A stretch of DNA of 64,000 nucleotides from SAR202 cluster bacterium (GTDB lineage: Bacteria > Chloroflexota > Dehalococcoidia > Lucifugimonadales > UBA3495), in contig JABMNL010000030.1 in the NCBI GenBank assembly GCA_013204585.1, positions 38,092-102,091 of the forward strand, in the 5' to 3' direction. Position 1 is the first letter of the stretch; the number at the start of each line of letters is the position of its first letter. Of the stretch, positions 1 through 11,911 are shown in pieces. The notes beneath the pieces were generated by a model. It did no database searches, had not been told where the DNA came from, and was given only the letters and a program-made list of their open reading frames with translations. The position numbers were made by a program, and so were the translations under genes.

Positions 1-2
1 GT

Positions 3-361
<359 letters not shown>

Positions 362-362
<1 letters not shown>

Positions 363-3300
363 TGGTTAGGATGGCAGACAGGGCGGAAACAGCGGGAACC
401 AACTTCAATGCAATCCGCATCTCCATAGCATCTCCCGAACAGATACTCAACTGGTCTCATGGCGAGGTCACCAAGCCTGAGACCATCAACTACCGCACCC
501 TGCGTCCGGAGAAAGACGGCCTTTTCTGTGAAAGGCTGTTTGGACCCACCAAGGACTGGGAGTGCTTCTGCGGCAAGTACAAGCGCATCCGCTATCGGGG
601 TGTTGTCTGCGACCGCTGCGGCGTCGAAGTAACTCGCTCCAAAGTCCGCCGCGAGCGCATGGGCCATATCCGTTTGGCCGCGCCTGTTGCCCATATCTGG
701 TTCAGCAAGACCACGCCTAGTCGGCTGGGTCTGCTGCTCGACCTGTCTCCCAGGAACCTGGAACGGGTACTCTACTTCGCCCAGCACATCATTGTGTCGG
801 TAGACGAAGACGTGCGCCAGGAAGCCCTTGAACTAGAGCAAGCCAAGTTCGATTTAGAACTGAAGAAAGCACGTCGCCAGGCAGAAGCCCGGGTTAACGC
901 GCTGAAAGCCCGTTTGGGCGGCGATGAAACCCAAGCGGACGAACTGACTGAAGACGAATCGGACGAAGAAGCGGTTGCAGAACCCGTCGCCGAAGTGGCT
1001 GAAGTGGACGCGGAAGCCATTGAAGGCGAAGAGGAAGCCGCCGTTGCATTCGAAGAACCCGAATTAGAGATGGACCCAGTCGCCATTCAGTTGGAGATTG
1101 ACGCCATCACCGAACAATTGGCCACCGAAGAGGGTCAACTAGAAGAACAGTTCAAGGCTGCCATCGACGAACTGGAAGACCTACGGATTCACACGCTCAT
1201 CGCCGAGTCGCGCTACCGAGAACTAAAAGAGGCCTACGGCGAAGTGTTCGAAGCGGGCATGGGCGCTGAGGCCATCATGGCCATTTTGAAGACCACCAAT
1301 CTGGAGGCCCTCAAAGACCAACTGGTTACCGAGATGCACACCACCTCCGGTCAACGCCGGAAGAAGGCCATCAAGCGTCTCCGCGTCGTTGAGTCTTTCC
1401 GCAACAGCGGTAACCGCATCGAGGACATGATTCTCTCGGTATTGCCGGTATTGCCTCCAGAACTACGCCCCATGGTTCAGTTGGACGGCGGTCGGTTCGC
1501 CACCAGCGACCTAAATGACCTCTACCGCCGGGTGATTAACCGCAATAACCGGTTGAAGAGACTCATGTCTCTGGGTGCGCCCGAAATCATTATCCGCAAC
1601 GAAAAGCGAATGCTACAAGAGGCCGTCGATGCGTTAATCGACAACGGCCGCCGCGGTCGCCCCATTCAGGGCAGCCACAATCACAAGCTAAAGTCTCTTT
1701 CCGACCTGCTACGCGGCAAACAGGGTCGTTTCCGCCAGAACCTGCTGGGCAAACGGGTAGACTACAGCGGACGCTCCGTCATTGTGGTCGGACCAGAACT
1801 CAAAATGCATCAGTGCGGCCTGCCCAAGCGTATGGCCCTAGAGTTGTTCAAACCCTTCGTCATGCACCGCTTGGTCATTCTGGGCATCGCGCCCAACATC
1901 AAGAACGCCAAACGAATGGTTGAGCGGGCCCGCGGAGAGGTCTGGGACATTCTTGAAGACGTAATTAAAGACCGCCCCGTCCTCCTCAACCGTGCTCCCA
2001 CGCTGCACAGGCTGGGCATTCAGGCCTTCATGCCAGTGCTAATCGAAGGCAACGCCATCCAGATTCACCCGTTGGTCTGTTCCGCCTTCAACGCGGACTT
2101 CGACGGCGACCAGATGGCAGTCCACGTTCCCCTGTCCCGGATGGCAGTGCTGGAGGCCAAAGAGGCCATGCTCAGCACCCATAACATGTTGTCGCCCGCT
2201 TCGGGAGAGCCGTTGGTTGCGCCTACTCTAGATATGGTGTTGGGTTGCTTCTATCTGACCGAAATTCGGGAAACCAGTAACGGCGTTGGCAGCAGATTCA
2301 ACGACTTCGACGAGGCCCAACTCGCTCATGCGTCCGACATCATTGACCTGCACGCTCCCATCCACGTAAGGGAAGTGCGCAACTACGACGGCGAATGGAT
2401 GGAAACAACTCTGGGCCGGATGATTTTCAACGAGATTCTGCCCAAGAGCATCGGGTTCCAGAACATCTTGATGGACCGGAATGCACTGAAGGACCTAACC
2501 GCCACCCTCTATCACTCCCTCACCAATGAGGAAACAGCTGCGGTTTTGGACGGCATTAAAGATCTGGGCTTCCACTACGCCACTGCGTCGGGAATCACAA
2601 TTGCCATCAACGACATTCAAGTTTCTCCTCGAAAACAGGGGATTCTGGACAAAGCGACCGATCTCGTAAAGAGCTACGAAGAGCAGTTCATGTCGGGCCT
2701 TATCTCAGAGGAAGAACGCTACAGCAAGGCCGTTGACGCCTGGACCAGCGCTTCCGACGAAACCACGGAGTTGGTACAAGAGGAATTGCCCAACTACGGC
2801 GGTATCGCGGTGATGGCTGTATCGGGCGCCAAAGGTAACATCTCTCAGATTAAACAGATGGCTGGCATGCGCGGCCTGATGAGCAACCCCAAGGGTCGAA
2901 TCATCGACTTGCCCATCAAATCGAGTTTCCGTGAGGGCCTAACAGCCCTGGAGTACTTCATCTCTACCCACGGAGCCCGTAAGGGGCTGGCCGACACGGC
3001 TCTCAGGACCGCCGACAGCGGTTACCTGACCCGGCGGTTAATCGACATCGCCCAAGAAGTGATTATTCTAGAAGAGGACTGCGGGACCTTTGACACCTAT
3101 TGGATTACCCCGCGCCCCGAAGACGAAACTGGCAAAACTCTGCCGGACCGCATCAACGGGAGGCTGGCCGCCGCGCCGGTGCCCCACCCTGAGACCGGAG
3201 AGATACTGCTGGAGCGCAACCAAGAAATTAACCTAGAAATGGGCCGGATACTGGTTGAAGCAGGGGTTAAGGAAGTGCCGGTGCGCTCACCGCTAACCTG

Positions 3301-4852
3301 CGATGCCCACCGGGGCGTTTGCCAGGCTTGCTATGGCCGCCTGCCCGCCACCGGATTAACCGTGCAAATGGGACAGGCCGTTGGCATCATCGCCGCCCAG
3401 AGCATTGGGGAGCCCGGAACCCAGTTGACCATGCGTACATTCCACACTGGCGGAATCGCCGGTCTGGACATCACCAGTGGTCTGCCCAGAGTAGAAGAGA
3501 TTTTCGAGGCCCGCATTCCAAAAGGCGCCGCCATCCTGGCCGACATCGATGGCCTGGTTGAGTTGGAAGCTGACGAAGAGGGCCGCCGCCTACGCATAGT
3601 AAGCAAAGAAGAATTCCGCGAGGACTATCTGGCCCCTGAAGACGGCCATATCCTAGTGGACGAAGGCGAGATGGTGGAGCCAGGAATGGTTCTGGCCACC
3701 AGTTTGCCTGCCCTGAAGGGCCGCAAAACCAAGGCCGCCATTAAAAAGGCTGCGGAAGCCGCTGCGGAGGCCGCCGAAGCCGGGGAAGGAGAACCCCTCA
3801 ACCAAGTAGTCGCCAACGTCGGCGGCAGAGTGGAAATCAACGCCGGAATCATCTCCATTGTTTGGGACGATATCGAAGTCAGGGAACATCTGATTCACTC
3901 ATCGGCCTACATGATGGTTAAAGACGGCGATACCGTCCGGGCCGGCGACCCGCTGATAACCGGGCCAATGAACCCCCATGACATTCTCCATATCCGGGGC
4001 AAAGACGACCTGCAACGTTACCAAGTGGACCAGGTTCAGCAAGTCTATACATCCCAGGGTGTGGGTATCCACGACAAGCACATCGAAATTATTCTTCGGC
4101 AGATGCTCCGCCGCGTTCAGGTCGAGTCCGCCGGAGACACCGAGTTCATACCCGGCCAGATGGTCGACAAGTTCGCCTTCCAAGACCAGAATGCCAGGGT
4201 GCTGGCCGAGGGTGGAGAACCCACCACCGCCAAACCTGTCCTTCTGGGCATTACCCGGGCGTCTCTCCTAACCGACAGTTTCCTGTCTGCGGCCTCCTTC
4301 CAGGAGACCACCAGGGTCTTGACCCAAGCGGCAGTGAGCGGAGCGCAAGACTGGCTCCAGGGACTAAAAGAGAACGTCATCATCGGCAGGCTCATCCCCG
4401 CCCGGATTGAAATTCCCGGAATGGCAGAACTGCTGAAACCTCAGCCAATGCCGCAGATTTCTGCGGTATCCCCCGGCGGTTGGTTGGGCGTAACTGACGC
4501 CTCGGCCGGTGCCTTCAACCAGCCAATCGACGATGATTTCCCTGTCGCCGAAGCAAACATCTTCGCCGACAAAATCAGCAACGATGACGTGCCGTCAGAA
4601 GCGGTCATCCCGGCGGCAAGCATTGACGAAAACTCCGACGATAACGAGGACGACGACTTCGACGACACCGAAATTTTGGACGACGATCTCGATGAAGACG
4701 AGGACGACTCCGAAGAACCGGGTCTTGCCGAAGCCAGCGACCTAAGCACCAACGGCGTCAGCCACGACGACGTAAGTTCGGCCCCTGGAGAAGAGGATGC
4801 GGAGGGGAGCAACGAAACAGCCACTCCAACAGATGGTGAGGGAAACGAGTAG
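362..4852 (+). CDS. rpoC: DNA-directed RNA polymerase subunit beta-prime
   Basis: Catalytic large subunit of RNA polymerase, 1496 aa. The N-terminal zinc ribbon is C68, C70, C83, C86. The Mg-binding loop NADFDGDQM is at about residues 577-585. The second zinc site is C907, C980, C987, C990, and the bridge-helix/trigger-loop region ([24 protein letters not shown]) follows it. Two parts differ from the Bacillus-type protein. One is a roughly 120-residue charged, Glu-rich insertion after the N-terminal clamp region (about residues 160-285). The other is a roughly 100-residue Asp/Glu-rich tail after the last conserved segment ([14 protein letters not shown]). The start ATG overlaps the rpoB stop. 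The next gene, pyrD, begins inside the acidic tail. Confidence 0.98.
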
Positions 4853-5840
4853 ACCGGGGTCTGCTCAGGGGCCAGATTTATCCGTAGATTTAGCCCCTAA
4901 CAATCCCCACCATCTGCGGTTGGCCAACCCGGTGATGATTGCCTCTGGGACCTTCGGTTACGACGGGTACGGCAGAGGCATCACTGAAGATATGGATTTG
5001 GGTAAATTGGGCGCGGTGGTGCCAAAGACGGTCACCCGCCTGTCCCGGGAAGGCAACCCGGAACCCAGGTGGTATCCCAAGTCTTTCCGCGAGGCCTGGG
5101 ACACTGGCGATTTGCTATTCCTAAACGCCATTGGCCTCACCAACCCCGGTATTGAGGCCGCCCTACGGGACGTTACTCCCGGCTGGGACCGCTGGAATGC
5201 TACCGTCCTCCTTAGCTTCGCTGCCGACTCCATCGAGCAGTTCGCTGAGATGGCCGCCATGGCTGACCAGGGGACAGGATTCCAGGGCATAGAACTCAAT
5301 CTTAGCTGCCCAAACGTGGCAGATGGCTCACTCTTCGGCCACAGCGCTACCCTCACTGCCCAGGCTGTAGCGGCGGTCAGGGCCAACACCGGACTGCCAA
5401 TTTTGGCCAAACTAGCTCCCAACGTTCCCGACATCACTGTGATTGCCCGCGCCGCCGTAGACGCCGGGGCCGACGCAATTACCATCTGCAACACCATGCC
5501 GGCCATGCGCATCGACACCGAGTCCCGTCAGCCGGTATTGGGCAATATTACCGGCGGACTATCAGGACCAGGTCTACGCCCCATCGCCTTGAATCTGGTC
5601 TACCAAGCGTCAAAGGCCGTGGCTGTGCCAATCATTGGGGTTGGGGGAATCTTCACGGGCGAACATGCCGCCGAATACATCCTTGCTGGCGCTTCTGCCG
5701 TACAGATAGGTAGCGCCAATTTGGTGGGGCTATCCGCCCCCTGGCGAATATTAAGCGAACTCACAGACTGGGTGTCCCGATCAGGTGCAGCAACCGTAGT
5801 GGAGTTGTCAGGTGGGACACAGCCCCGGATAAACGTATAA
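4797..5840 (+). CDS. pyrD: Dihydroorotate dehydrogenase, class 1 (PyrD)
   Basis: Flavoprotein that oxidises dihydroorotate to orotate in pyrimidine synthesis. The FMN TIM barrel shows the class 1 signature NLSCPN with the catalytic-base Cys at about residue 171, an early [11 protein letters not shown] segment, and the phosphate-binding end [27 protein letters not shown] split over two strands. The Cys base indicates class 1 (soluble) rather than class 2. The start at 4797 has GGAG six bases upstream but overlaps the end of rpoC by 56 bases; ATG 4833 is an alternative that would remove 12 residues. No electron-transfer subunit (PyrK) is visible nearby, so the acceptor is undetermined. Confidence 0.93.
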   Translation: MRRGATKQPLQQMVRETSRPGSAQGPDLSVDLAPNNPHHLRLANPVMIASGTFGYDGYGRGITEDMDLGKLGAVVPKTVTRLSREGNPEPRWYPKSFREAWDTGDLLFLNAIGLTNPGIEAALRDVTPGWDRWNATVLLSFAADSIEQFAEMAAMADQGTGFQGIELNLSCPNVADGSLFGHSATLTAQAVAAVRANTGLPILAKLAPNVPDITVIARAAVDAGADAITICNTMPAMRIDTESRQPVLGNITGGLSGPGLRPIALNLVYQASKAVAVPIIGVGGIFTGEHAAEYILAGASAVQIGSANLVGLSAPWRILSELTDWVSRSGAATVVELSGGTQPRINV

Positions 5841-5870
5841 CTTAGCGCCCTGGCCGACCACGAATGGGCG

Positions 5871-5899
5871 TGCATCCCACTCGTGGGATGCAATATAAT
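5871..5899 (+). promoter_or_regulatory. Palindrome abutting a TATAAT -10 box upstream of secA
   Basis: A perfect 10-bp inverted repeat with a 2-base centre (TGCATCCCAC-TC-GTGGGATGCA, 5871-5892) is followed after one base by a consensus TATAAT at 5894-5899. The palindrome therefore covers the -35 and spacer region of a putative promoter about 75 bases upstream of the secA ATG. There is no T-run after the stem, so an intrinsic terminator for pyrD is less likely than an operator. Confidence 0.5.
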
Positions 5900-5977
5900 G
5901 GTCTAAGGCGTTCATCAAGCCTATCCTAGGCTTTCAACTGGCCCACCCCAGCATCATATTACGAGGTCTAATCGCAC

Positions 5978-8602
5978 ATGGTTTCCGTTCTCCAAAAAGT
6001 GCTTGGCGACCCCAACGAAAAAGCCCTCAAGAAATTTTATCCGATTGTAGACGAGATAAATGGGCTTGAGCCGGAATTTCAGAAGCTCACCGACGAGCAA
6101 CTCAGGGCTAAAACCGAGGAGTTCCGCGCTCGGTTGGCTGGCGACGAAGACCTAAACGACATCATGCCGGAGGCCTTCGCTGCCGTCCGGGAAGCCGCCC
6201 GTCGCAATCTGAAACAGCGCCATTACAATGTGCAATTAATCGGTGGAATGGTCCTGCACCAAGGCCAAATCGCCGAGATGAAGACCGGCGAAGGCAAGAC
6301 TCTGGTGGCCACGCTGGCCGTTTATACCAATGCATTGGAAGGCAAAGGCGTCCACGTAGTTACGGTGAACGACTACCTGGCCCGCCGTGACCCGGTCTGG
6401 ATGAGTCCCATCTACCATGCCTTGGGCCTGACCATTGGCGTCTTGCAGCACGACACAAGCTACATCTACGACCCTGAAATTACCGAAGCCCCCAACGGTA
6501 TGGAATTTCTCCGGGCAGTTTCTCGCCCAGAAGCCTACCGGGCGGATATTACCTACGGCACCAACAACGAATTCGGTTTCGACTACCTGCGTGACAACAT
6601 GACCTTGGAAGAGACCAACCGGGTTCAGCGGGAGTTGAACTATGCCATCGTTGACGAGGTCGACAACATCCTCATCGACGAGGCCCGAACCCCCCTCATC
6701 ATCAGCGGCCCCGCCGAAGAGCCGGTGCAGCTTTACCAGAGCTTCGCCAAGCTGGTAACCCGCTTGGAAGAAGAGGCCGACTTCACCATTGACGAGCGAA
6801 CCCAAGCCATCTCCCTGACCCAAGACGGCATTTCCAAGATGGAGCAGTGGACCAATACCGATAATCTCTACGACCCGGAGAATTATCACCAGGTCCACTA
6901 CATGGAAAATGCCCTGACCGCCGAGGTCATGAAAATTAGGGACAAGGAATACGTGGTCAAAGACGGCGAGGTAATCATCGTCGATGAGTTCACCGGGCGT
7001 CTGCAACCCGGTCGACGCTGGTCCGACGGACTGCACCAAGCCGTGGAAGCCAAAGAGGGCCTTAAAATACAGCGGGAGAGTATCACCTACGCCACGATTA
7101 CCCTCCAGAATTACTTCCGCATGTATGAAAAACTGGCCGGTATGACCGGTACCGCCCTCACCGAATCCGAAGAGTTTTACAAGATTTATGGGCTAGAGGT
7201 TGTGGCCGTCCCCACCAACCTGCCCTTGTCCCGTGTCGACCGTTCGGACTTGGTCTTCCAGACCGAAGACGGCAAGTGGAAGGTCATCACCGAAGACATC
7301 GCCAAGATGCACGAAGAAAAAAGGCCAATATTGGTCGGCACCACCTCAGTTGAAACATCGGAATATCTAAGCGGACTTCTGAAGAAGCGAGGCGTCCCAC
7401 ACCAGATATTGAACGCCAAAAACCACGAGCATGAAGCGACCATCGTCGCCCAAGCCGGGCGTTTGGGCGCCGTGACAGTATCCACCAACATGGCTGGTCG
7501 TGGCACCGACATCGTTCTAGGCGGCAGCGACACCGACCGGCCAGACTGGCAGGAAGAGCACGAAAAGGTGGTTGCACTGGGCGGTCTGCATGTTACTGGC
7601 ACCGAACATCACGACGCCCGCCGTATCGACAATCAGCTACGTGGCCGCGCTGGACGCCAAGGCGACCCAGGCGGTTCCCAGTTCTACGTTTCCCTGGAAG
7701 ACGAACTGATGCAACGGTTCGGCGGCGATCGGATAAAGACTGTGATGGGCTGGGCTGGTCTGGACGAAGAAACGCCCATCGAGAACCGCATCATCACCAA
7801 GTCCATCGGCAGCGCCCAGGTCAAGGTGGAGGGCTACCACTTCGACATGCGCAAGCACCTGCTGGAATACGACGATGTCTTAAACAAACAGCGGGAAATC
7901 ATCTACCAGGACCGCCACGAGGCCCTAAGCGGCCAGTCGCTGAAGTCTAAGTTCGTCCAAATGCTGCGCCGCGAGTTTGCGGATGCAGTCGCCCGCCACC
8001 TACCCGGAAAACACTCCGACGAATGGAACGGCGGCGGTTTAATCGACGAAATTGGCCAGGTCTGCCCACTACCCCCGGAATTGTCCAATGAGGAACAGGT
8101 CTACCAGTGGGACCGAGACCAAATACTTGAGATACTGAACGAATTCGCCGAGACGGTCTACGAGGCCCGAGAACAGGACTTGGGCGAAGAACAGATGCGA
8201 ACCGTCGAGCGTCTCCTATTGCTGCGGGCCATCGACACCCACTGGGTGCAGCACCTAACGTCCATGGAAAACCTGCGCACCGGAATCGGTCTACAAGCTT
8301 ATGGTCAGCGCGACCCGTTGGTCATGTACCGCTCGGAAGGCCACAAGATGTTCGGAGAGCTACAGGCCCGGATTGAGGCCGAGGTAATTCACACCGTGTT
8401 CCACGTGACGGTCTCGGAGCAGCCTGCAACTGGTTCGCGACGACCTGCCGCGCCAATCACCCAGACAAGCCCAATGAAGGCAGTCAACGACCCACGGCGC
8501 GGCGCAGCCCCAATCGGCGGTGGCGAAAAGATTGGCCGGAATACCACTTGTCCCTGCGGCAGCGGCAAGAAGTACAAACGCTGCCACGGCGCTTCGGTCT
8601 AA
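5978..8602 (+). CDS. secA: Preprotein translocase ATPase SecA
   Basis: Motor ATPase that drives unfolded preproteins through SecYEG at the cytoplasmic membrane; 874 aa is normal for the family. Visible features in order are the Walker A loop MKTGEGKT (about residues 101-108), TVNDYLARRD, Walker B DEVDNILIDEAR, the NMAGRGTDI motif, the LRGRAGRQGDPG arginine-finger motif, and the C-terminal zinc-binding tail with C858, C860, C869 and H870. That tail is the SecB/ribosome-contacting element, so the gene is complete. The ATG at 5978 has GAGG about 13 bases upstream. It stands alone between pyrD and the convergent copper operon, whose last gene ends 6 bases away. Confidence 0.98.
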   Translation: MVSVLQKVLGDPNEKALKKFYPIVDEINGLEPEFQKLTDEQLRAKTEEFRARLAGDEDLNDIMPEAFAAVREAARRNLKQRHYNVQLIGGMVLHQGQIAEMKTGEGKTLVATLAVYTNALEGKGVHVVTVNDYLARRDPVWMSPIYHALGLTIGVLQHDTSYIYDPEITEAPNGMEFLRAVSRPEAYRADITYGTNNEFGFDYLRDNMTLEETNRVQRELNYAIVDEVDNILIDEARTPLIISGPAEEPVQLYQSFAKLVTRLEEEADFTIDERTQAISLTQDGISKMEQWTNTDNLYDPENYHQVHYMENALTAEVMKIRDKEYVVKDGEVIIVDEFTGRLQPGRRWSDGLHQAVEAKEGLKIQRESITYATITLQNYFRMYEKLAGMTGTALTESEEFYKIYGLEVVAVPTNLPLSRVDRSDLVFQTEDGKWKVITEDIAKMHEEKRPILVGTTSVETSEYLSGLLKKRGVPHQILNAKNHEHEATIVAQAGRLGAVTVSTNMAGRGTDIVLGGSDTDRPDWQEEHEKVVALGGLHVTGTEHHDARRIDNQLRGRAGRQGDPGGSQFYVSLEDELMQRFGGDRIKTVMGWAGLDEETPIENRIITKSIGSAQVKVEGYHFDMRKHLLEYDDVLNKQREIIYQDRHEALSGQSLKSKFVQMLRREFADAVARHLPGKHSDEWNGGGLIDEIGQVCPLPPELSNEEQVYQWDRDQILEILNEFAETVYEAREQDLGEEQMRTVERLLLLRAIDTHWVQHLTSMENLRTGIGLQAYGQRDPLVMYRSEGHKMFGELQARIEAEVIHTVFHVTVSEQPATGSRRPAAPITQTSPMKAVNDPRRGAAPIGGGEKIGRNTTCPCGSGKKYKRCHGASV

Positions 8603-8608
8603 ATAAGC

Positions 8609-8923
8609 CTACTTCTTGCCGAACAGCCGGGCAAAGAACCCAGGCTTGCTAGCCGCAGTGCTAGCTGAAGGCGCACTACTACTCTCCGGCATGTGATGTC
8701 CTTCGTGACTGTGTCCGTGGTCACCATGCTCGTGGCCATGCCCGTGGTCGTCGCCAGACTCAGCCGCAGCCTCTGACAGATACTTGTCCGGCTCTTTGTC
8801 GAAGGCCACCTTGCAACCGGGAGCGCAGAAGTAATAGGTCGTCCCCTGATAATCGCTCTGCCCACCAGGGGGGTTGTCGGTATCGACGTCCATCTTGCAG
8901 ATTGGGTCTATTGCAGTTGCCAT
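8609..8923 (-). CDS. YHS-domain protein with His-rich C-terminal tail
   Basis: A 104-residue protein with an N-terminal YHS domain: DPICKMDV at the start, then YQGTTYYFCAPGC, giving C9, C33 and C37 as candidate metal ligands. A central segment (about residues 59-78) is almost all His, Gly, Asp and Glu, and the protein ends in a short basic FFARLFGKK tail. YHS domains are common in or beside Cu/Ag P-type ATPases and are thought to bind metal. As last gene of a csoR-copA operon it is probably a cytoplasmic copper-binding or copper-handing protein (inference). The ATG is preceded by a strong GGAGGAGAG ribosome-binding site. Confidence 0.85.
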   Translation of the reverse strand: MATAIDPICKMDVDTDNPPGGQSDYQGTTYYFCAPGCKVAFDKEPDKYLSEAAAESGDDHGHGHEHGDHGHSHEGHHMPESSSAPSASTAASKPGFFARLFGKK

Positions 8924-9017
8924 TGTTCTCTCCTCCGAAAATGCCTTTTGGTACTCTATACGATTTGAACGGCCTGATCCGTTAGACTTTTGCGCCTCTC
9001 AGACTCCCCGTATTCTC

Positions 9018-11543
9018 TTATACCTTTGCGCCTCTCAGCCTCAATGAATTGCTTACTACCGTTACTGAGCTGAAGGCCATGGCCAGCGCGGCCAAGACTG
9101 GATTTAAGAAGCCCTGGTCCCCAAAGAAGAAGTTCAAACTATCCGGCACGCCGCCAGTACCTTGGAAGACAGGGTACAGGACTCCGGCAGCCACTGGAAT
9201 CAGCATCACATTGTAGAAGAAGGCCCAGAATAGGTTCTGCTTGATGGTTCGGATTGTCTGGCGGCTCAGGTTGAGCGCAGTAGCCACGCCGTTTACGTCG
9301 CTCCGCATGAGCGTTATGTCTGCTGACTCCATGGCTACATCGGTGCCGCTGCCCATGGCCATGCCAACATCGGCCTGGGCCAGCGCCGGGGCGTCGTTAA
9401 TACCGTCGCCCACCATCGCCACAACCCTGCCTTCTGCCTGTAGCTTCTTAACCACCTCGGCCTTGTCCTGAGGCAGCACTTCCGCCACAACCCGGTCCAA
9501 GCCCAATTGCGCTGCTATGGCCTGGGCCGTCTGAGCGTTGTCGCCGGTAAGCATCACCACTTCCAGCCCCATACGCCGCAACTTCTCCAAGCCTTCATAG
9601 GCTTCCGGCTTCACCGTGTCGGCCACCGCAATCAGACCCATCGCAGTCTCGTCGGATGCCAGGAACATGGGTGTCTTGCCCTGGGCCGCCAGTTCCGACG
9701 CCTTTGCCACCAGGCCGTCCAAGGCTATTTCCGAGTCCTCCATTAACGCCTGGTTCCCAAACCGGACCGTGTGGCCATTCACCTGGGCCACGATTCCCCT
9801 GCCTGGGATAGCCTGAAACTCGGACACCGTTGCCAATTCCAGCCCCCGGTTTTGGGCCTCGTTAACTATTGCCGCGCCCAAGGGGTGCTCGGAACCGCGC
9901 TCAGCGGATGCGGCCAGCAGCAAAAGTTCTTGTTCTGAGCTACCGGGCGCGGCAGAAGCCACCAGGTCAGTCACAACCGGTTTTCCGCTGGTAAGAGTGC
10001 CAGTCTTGTCCAAGACCACGGTATCGACCTTGTGGGCAATCTCCAGGGCTTGTGCTTGCTTAATCAGCACCCCCATTTCTGCGCCCTTGCCGGTACCGAC
10101 GATAATTGCCGTGGGTGTGGCCAGTCCCAGTGCGCACGGGCAGGCTATTATCAGCACGGAAACCAAGACCAGTGTTGAGAACGTTAGCGCCGGAGCCGGG
10201 CCCAGCAGCATCCAGAACAGGAAGGCCGCCACGGCCGCGATTATGACCGCTGGCACGAAATACGCCGCGACCTGGTCGGCCAACCGTTGAATGGGCGCTT
10301 TCGAGCCTTGGGCCTCTTCCACCAGATGGATTATCTGGGCTAAGACGGTCTCCCCACCCACCTGGGTGGCCTCAAAGTGGATGGCCCCGTTGAAGTTGAT
10401 GGTTGCCCCGTAAACTTTCTCGCCGGGGCCCTTCTCCACCGGCATGCTTTCGCCGGTGAGCATTGATTCGTCCACCGCCGAATAGCCCTCAGTCACCACT
10501 CCGTCCACCGGCATTCTCTCTCCGGGGCGCACCAAGACGATATCTCCGGGGACGACTTGGTCCACTGGGATGTCGACCTCTTGGCCATCGCGCACCACTC
10601 GCGCCGATACTGGCCTGAGTCCCATGAGTCGCCTGATAGCCTCCGAAGTTTGGCCTTTGGCTCTTGCTTCTAGGAACCGGCCCATCAGTATCAATGCTAC
10701 GATGATGGCCGCAGTGTCGAAGTAGACCTTGGCATCAATACCATTGTCGGCCAGCACCCCCGGCGAGAACTCATTGAGCAACACCACCGCGACGCTATAG
10801 ACGTAGGCCACAGTAGTGCCCAAAGCGATGAGGGTGTGCATGTTGGCCGCGCCATGTCTGAGTGCGCCCAGGCCCGAGGTGTAGAAATTGGACCCGGCCC
10901 AGAACTGCACCGGGGTCGCCAAGGCCCACAACAAGAATGGGTAGTAGCCTTGGGCCATGAACTTGGACACCCAAGGGAAGGCGTCGAATGTGCCGAGGAA
11001 CAGGAGAATACCACCGCTACCGGCGAAAACCAGGCGGTTCCGCAATTCCCGAATCTCCTTTACTTTTGAGAGCCGCTCCAGCTCCCTTTCTTGGTCTCCA
11101 GAGTCGTTGAAGCTTTCGACTCGGTAACCGGCATCTTCAACTGCTTTTTGCAGGTCGGAAAGCTCGGCCATCCCCGACACAAACTCCACCGACGCCCTTT
11201 CCACGCCCAAGTTGACGTTGGCTTTAGAGACTCCCGGAACACCAAGCAGGGCATTTTCCACGTGGCCCACGCAGGACGCGCAGGTCATGCCGCCAATGTT
11301 TAGCGACGCCGATTGGGTGCCTATCTTGTACCCGGCGCCGGAGACGGCATCCTGTATCGCTTGCACGGTGACTTGGGCAGGCACGAATTCCACCGAAGCC
11401 TTTTCGGTGCCCAAATTGACCGATGCTGCAACCACGCCGGGAACACCCTTAAGGGCGGTCTCCACGTGGCCAACGCAAGCGGCACAGGTCATGCCTTCAA
11501 CCGGCAAACTAAGTTTCTTGATGTCCTTTTTTGTGGTAACCAT
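9018..11543 (-). CDS. copA: Cu(I)-translocating P1B-type ATPase
   Basis: Copper-exporting membrane ATPase, 841 aa from the chosen start. Two N-terminal heavy-metal-associated domains each carry GMTCAxC (C20/C23 and C88/C91). They are followed by membrane helices, the TGES actuator motif, the C468-P-C470 metal site in helix 6, phosphorylation motif DKTGTLT (D512), the SEHPLG motif, GDGINDAP, and C-terminal YN and MAFSS motifs typical of Cu(I) pumps. The frame is open upstream for 39 more codons, but the ATG at 11543 begins just before the first metal-binding domain, and the longer form would overlap the preceding DUF1330 gene. It is co-directional with csoR and presumably derepressed by copper. 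Confidence 0.96.
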   Translation of the reverse strand: MVTTKKDIKKLSLPVEGMTCAACVGHVETALKGVPGVVAASVNLGTEKASVEFVPAQVTVQAIQDAVSGAGYKIGTQSASLNIGGMTCASCVGHVENALLGVPGVSKANVNLGVERASVEFVSGMAELSDLQKAVEDAGYRVESFNDSGDQERELERLSKVKEIRELRNRLVFAGSGGILLFLGTFDAFPWVSKFMAQGYYPFLLWALATPVQFWAGSNFYTSGLGALRHGAANMHTLIALGTTVAYVYSVAVVLLNEFSPGVLADNGIDAKVYFDTAAIIVALILMGRFLEARAKGQTSEAIRRLMGLRPVSARVVRDGQEVDIPVDQVVPGDIVLVRPGERMPVDGVVTEGYSAVDESMLTGESMPVEKGPGEKVYGATINFNGAIHFEATQVGGETVLAQIIHLVEEAQGSKAPIQRLADQVAAYFVPAVIIAAVAAFLFWMLLGPAPALTFSTLVLVSVLIIACPCALGLATPTAIIVGTGKGAEMGVLIKQAQALEIAHKVDTVVLDKTGTLTSGKPVVTDLVASAAPGSSEQELLLLAASAERGSEHPLGAAIVNEAQNRGLELATVSEFQAIPGRGIVAQVNGHTVRFGNQALMEDSEIALDGLVAKASELAAQGKTPMFLASDETAMGLIAVADTVKPEAYEGLEKLRRMGLEVVMLTGDNAQTAQAIAAQLGLDRVVAEVLPQDKAEVVKKLQAEGRVVAMVGDGINDAPALAQADVGMAMGSGTDVAMESADITLMRSDVNGVATALNLSRQTIRTIKQNLFWAFFYNVMLIPVAAGVLYPVFQGTGGVPDSLNFFFGDQGFLNPVLAALAMAFSSVTVVSNSLRLRGAKV

Positions 11544-11572
11544 AATTAAAGTCCTAGGAACCAGTCCTTTTG

Positions 11573-11860
11573 TTAGACTCCTTCCGCAAATATCACGTTT
11601 CCAGTGGACGCGCTCTGGCGGATCTTTTTCAACTCTGCATATTCGGGTGAGTTGTACCAAGCTTTGGCCCGCTCCATATTCTCAAACTCCAGAACGACTA
11701 CTCGCTTGGGAGCCCACGTTCCCTCAGCAGCTTCACCCTCGGCGCCACGTACCAGGAATTTACCCCCGTAGGCAGCTATCGTATCGGGCACGCCAGCACG
11801 ATATTTGGCGTAGGTATCCATGTCTGTTATATCGATGTCCGCAATCAAATATGCTGCCAT
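11573..11860 (-). CDS. DUF1330 family protein (intact copy)
   Basis: A small (95 aa) dimeric alpha/beta-barrel type protein of the DUF1330 family: [19 protein letters not shown] at the start, GGKFLVRG in the middle, and the signature [18 protein letters not shown] near the end. The ATG at 11860 has GGGGAG just upstream, and the frame's 15 extra upstream codons lack a comparable site. Members are of unknown function, often stress-associated. It lies 29 bases ahead of copA and behind a frameshifted paralogue in what looks like a single CsoR-controlled operon, which suggests a link to copper stress (inference). Confidence 0.85.
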   Translation of the reverse strand: MAAYLIADIDITDMDTYAKYRAGVPDTIAAYGGKFLVRGAEGEAAEGTWAPKRVVVLEFENMERAKAWYNSPEYAELKKIRQSASTGNVIFAEGV

Positions 11861-11911
11861 AGCTATCTCCCCTTCGTTTCTATCTCCCCTTCGTTCTCTG
11901 GACAATGGGTA

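Noticed and set aside
6236..7039. A 267-codon open frame opposite secA
   Set aside because: It is antisense to the best-conserved part of secA, has no family motif and arises from codon bias of the real gene.
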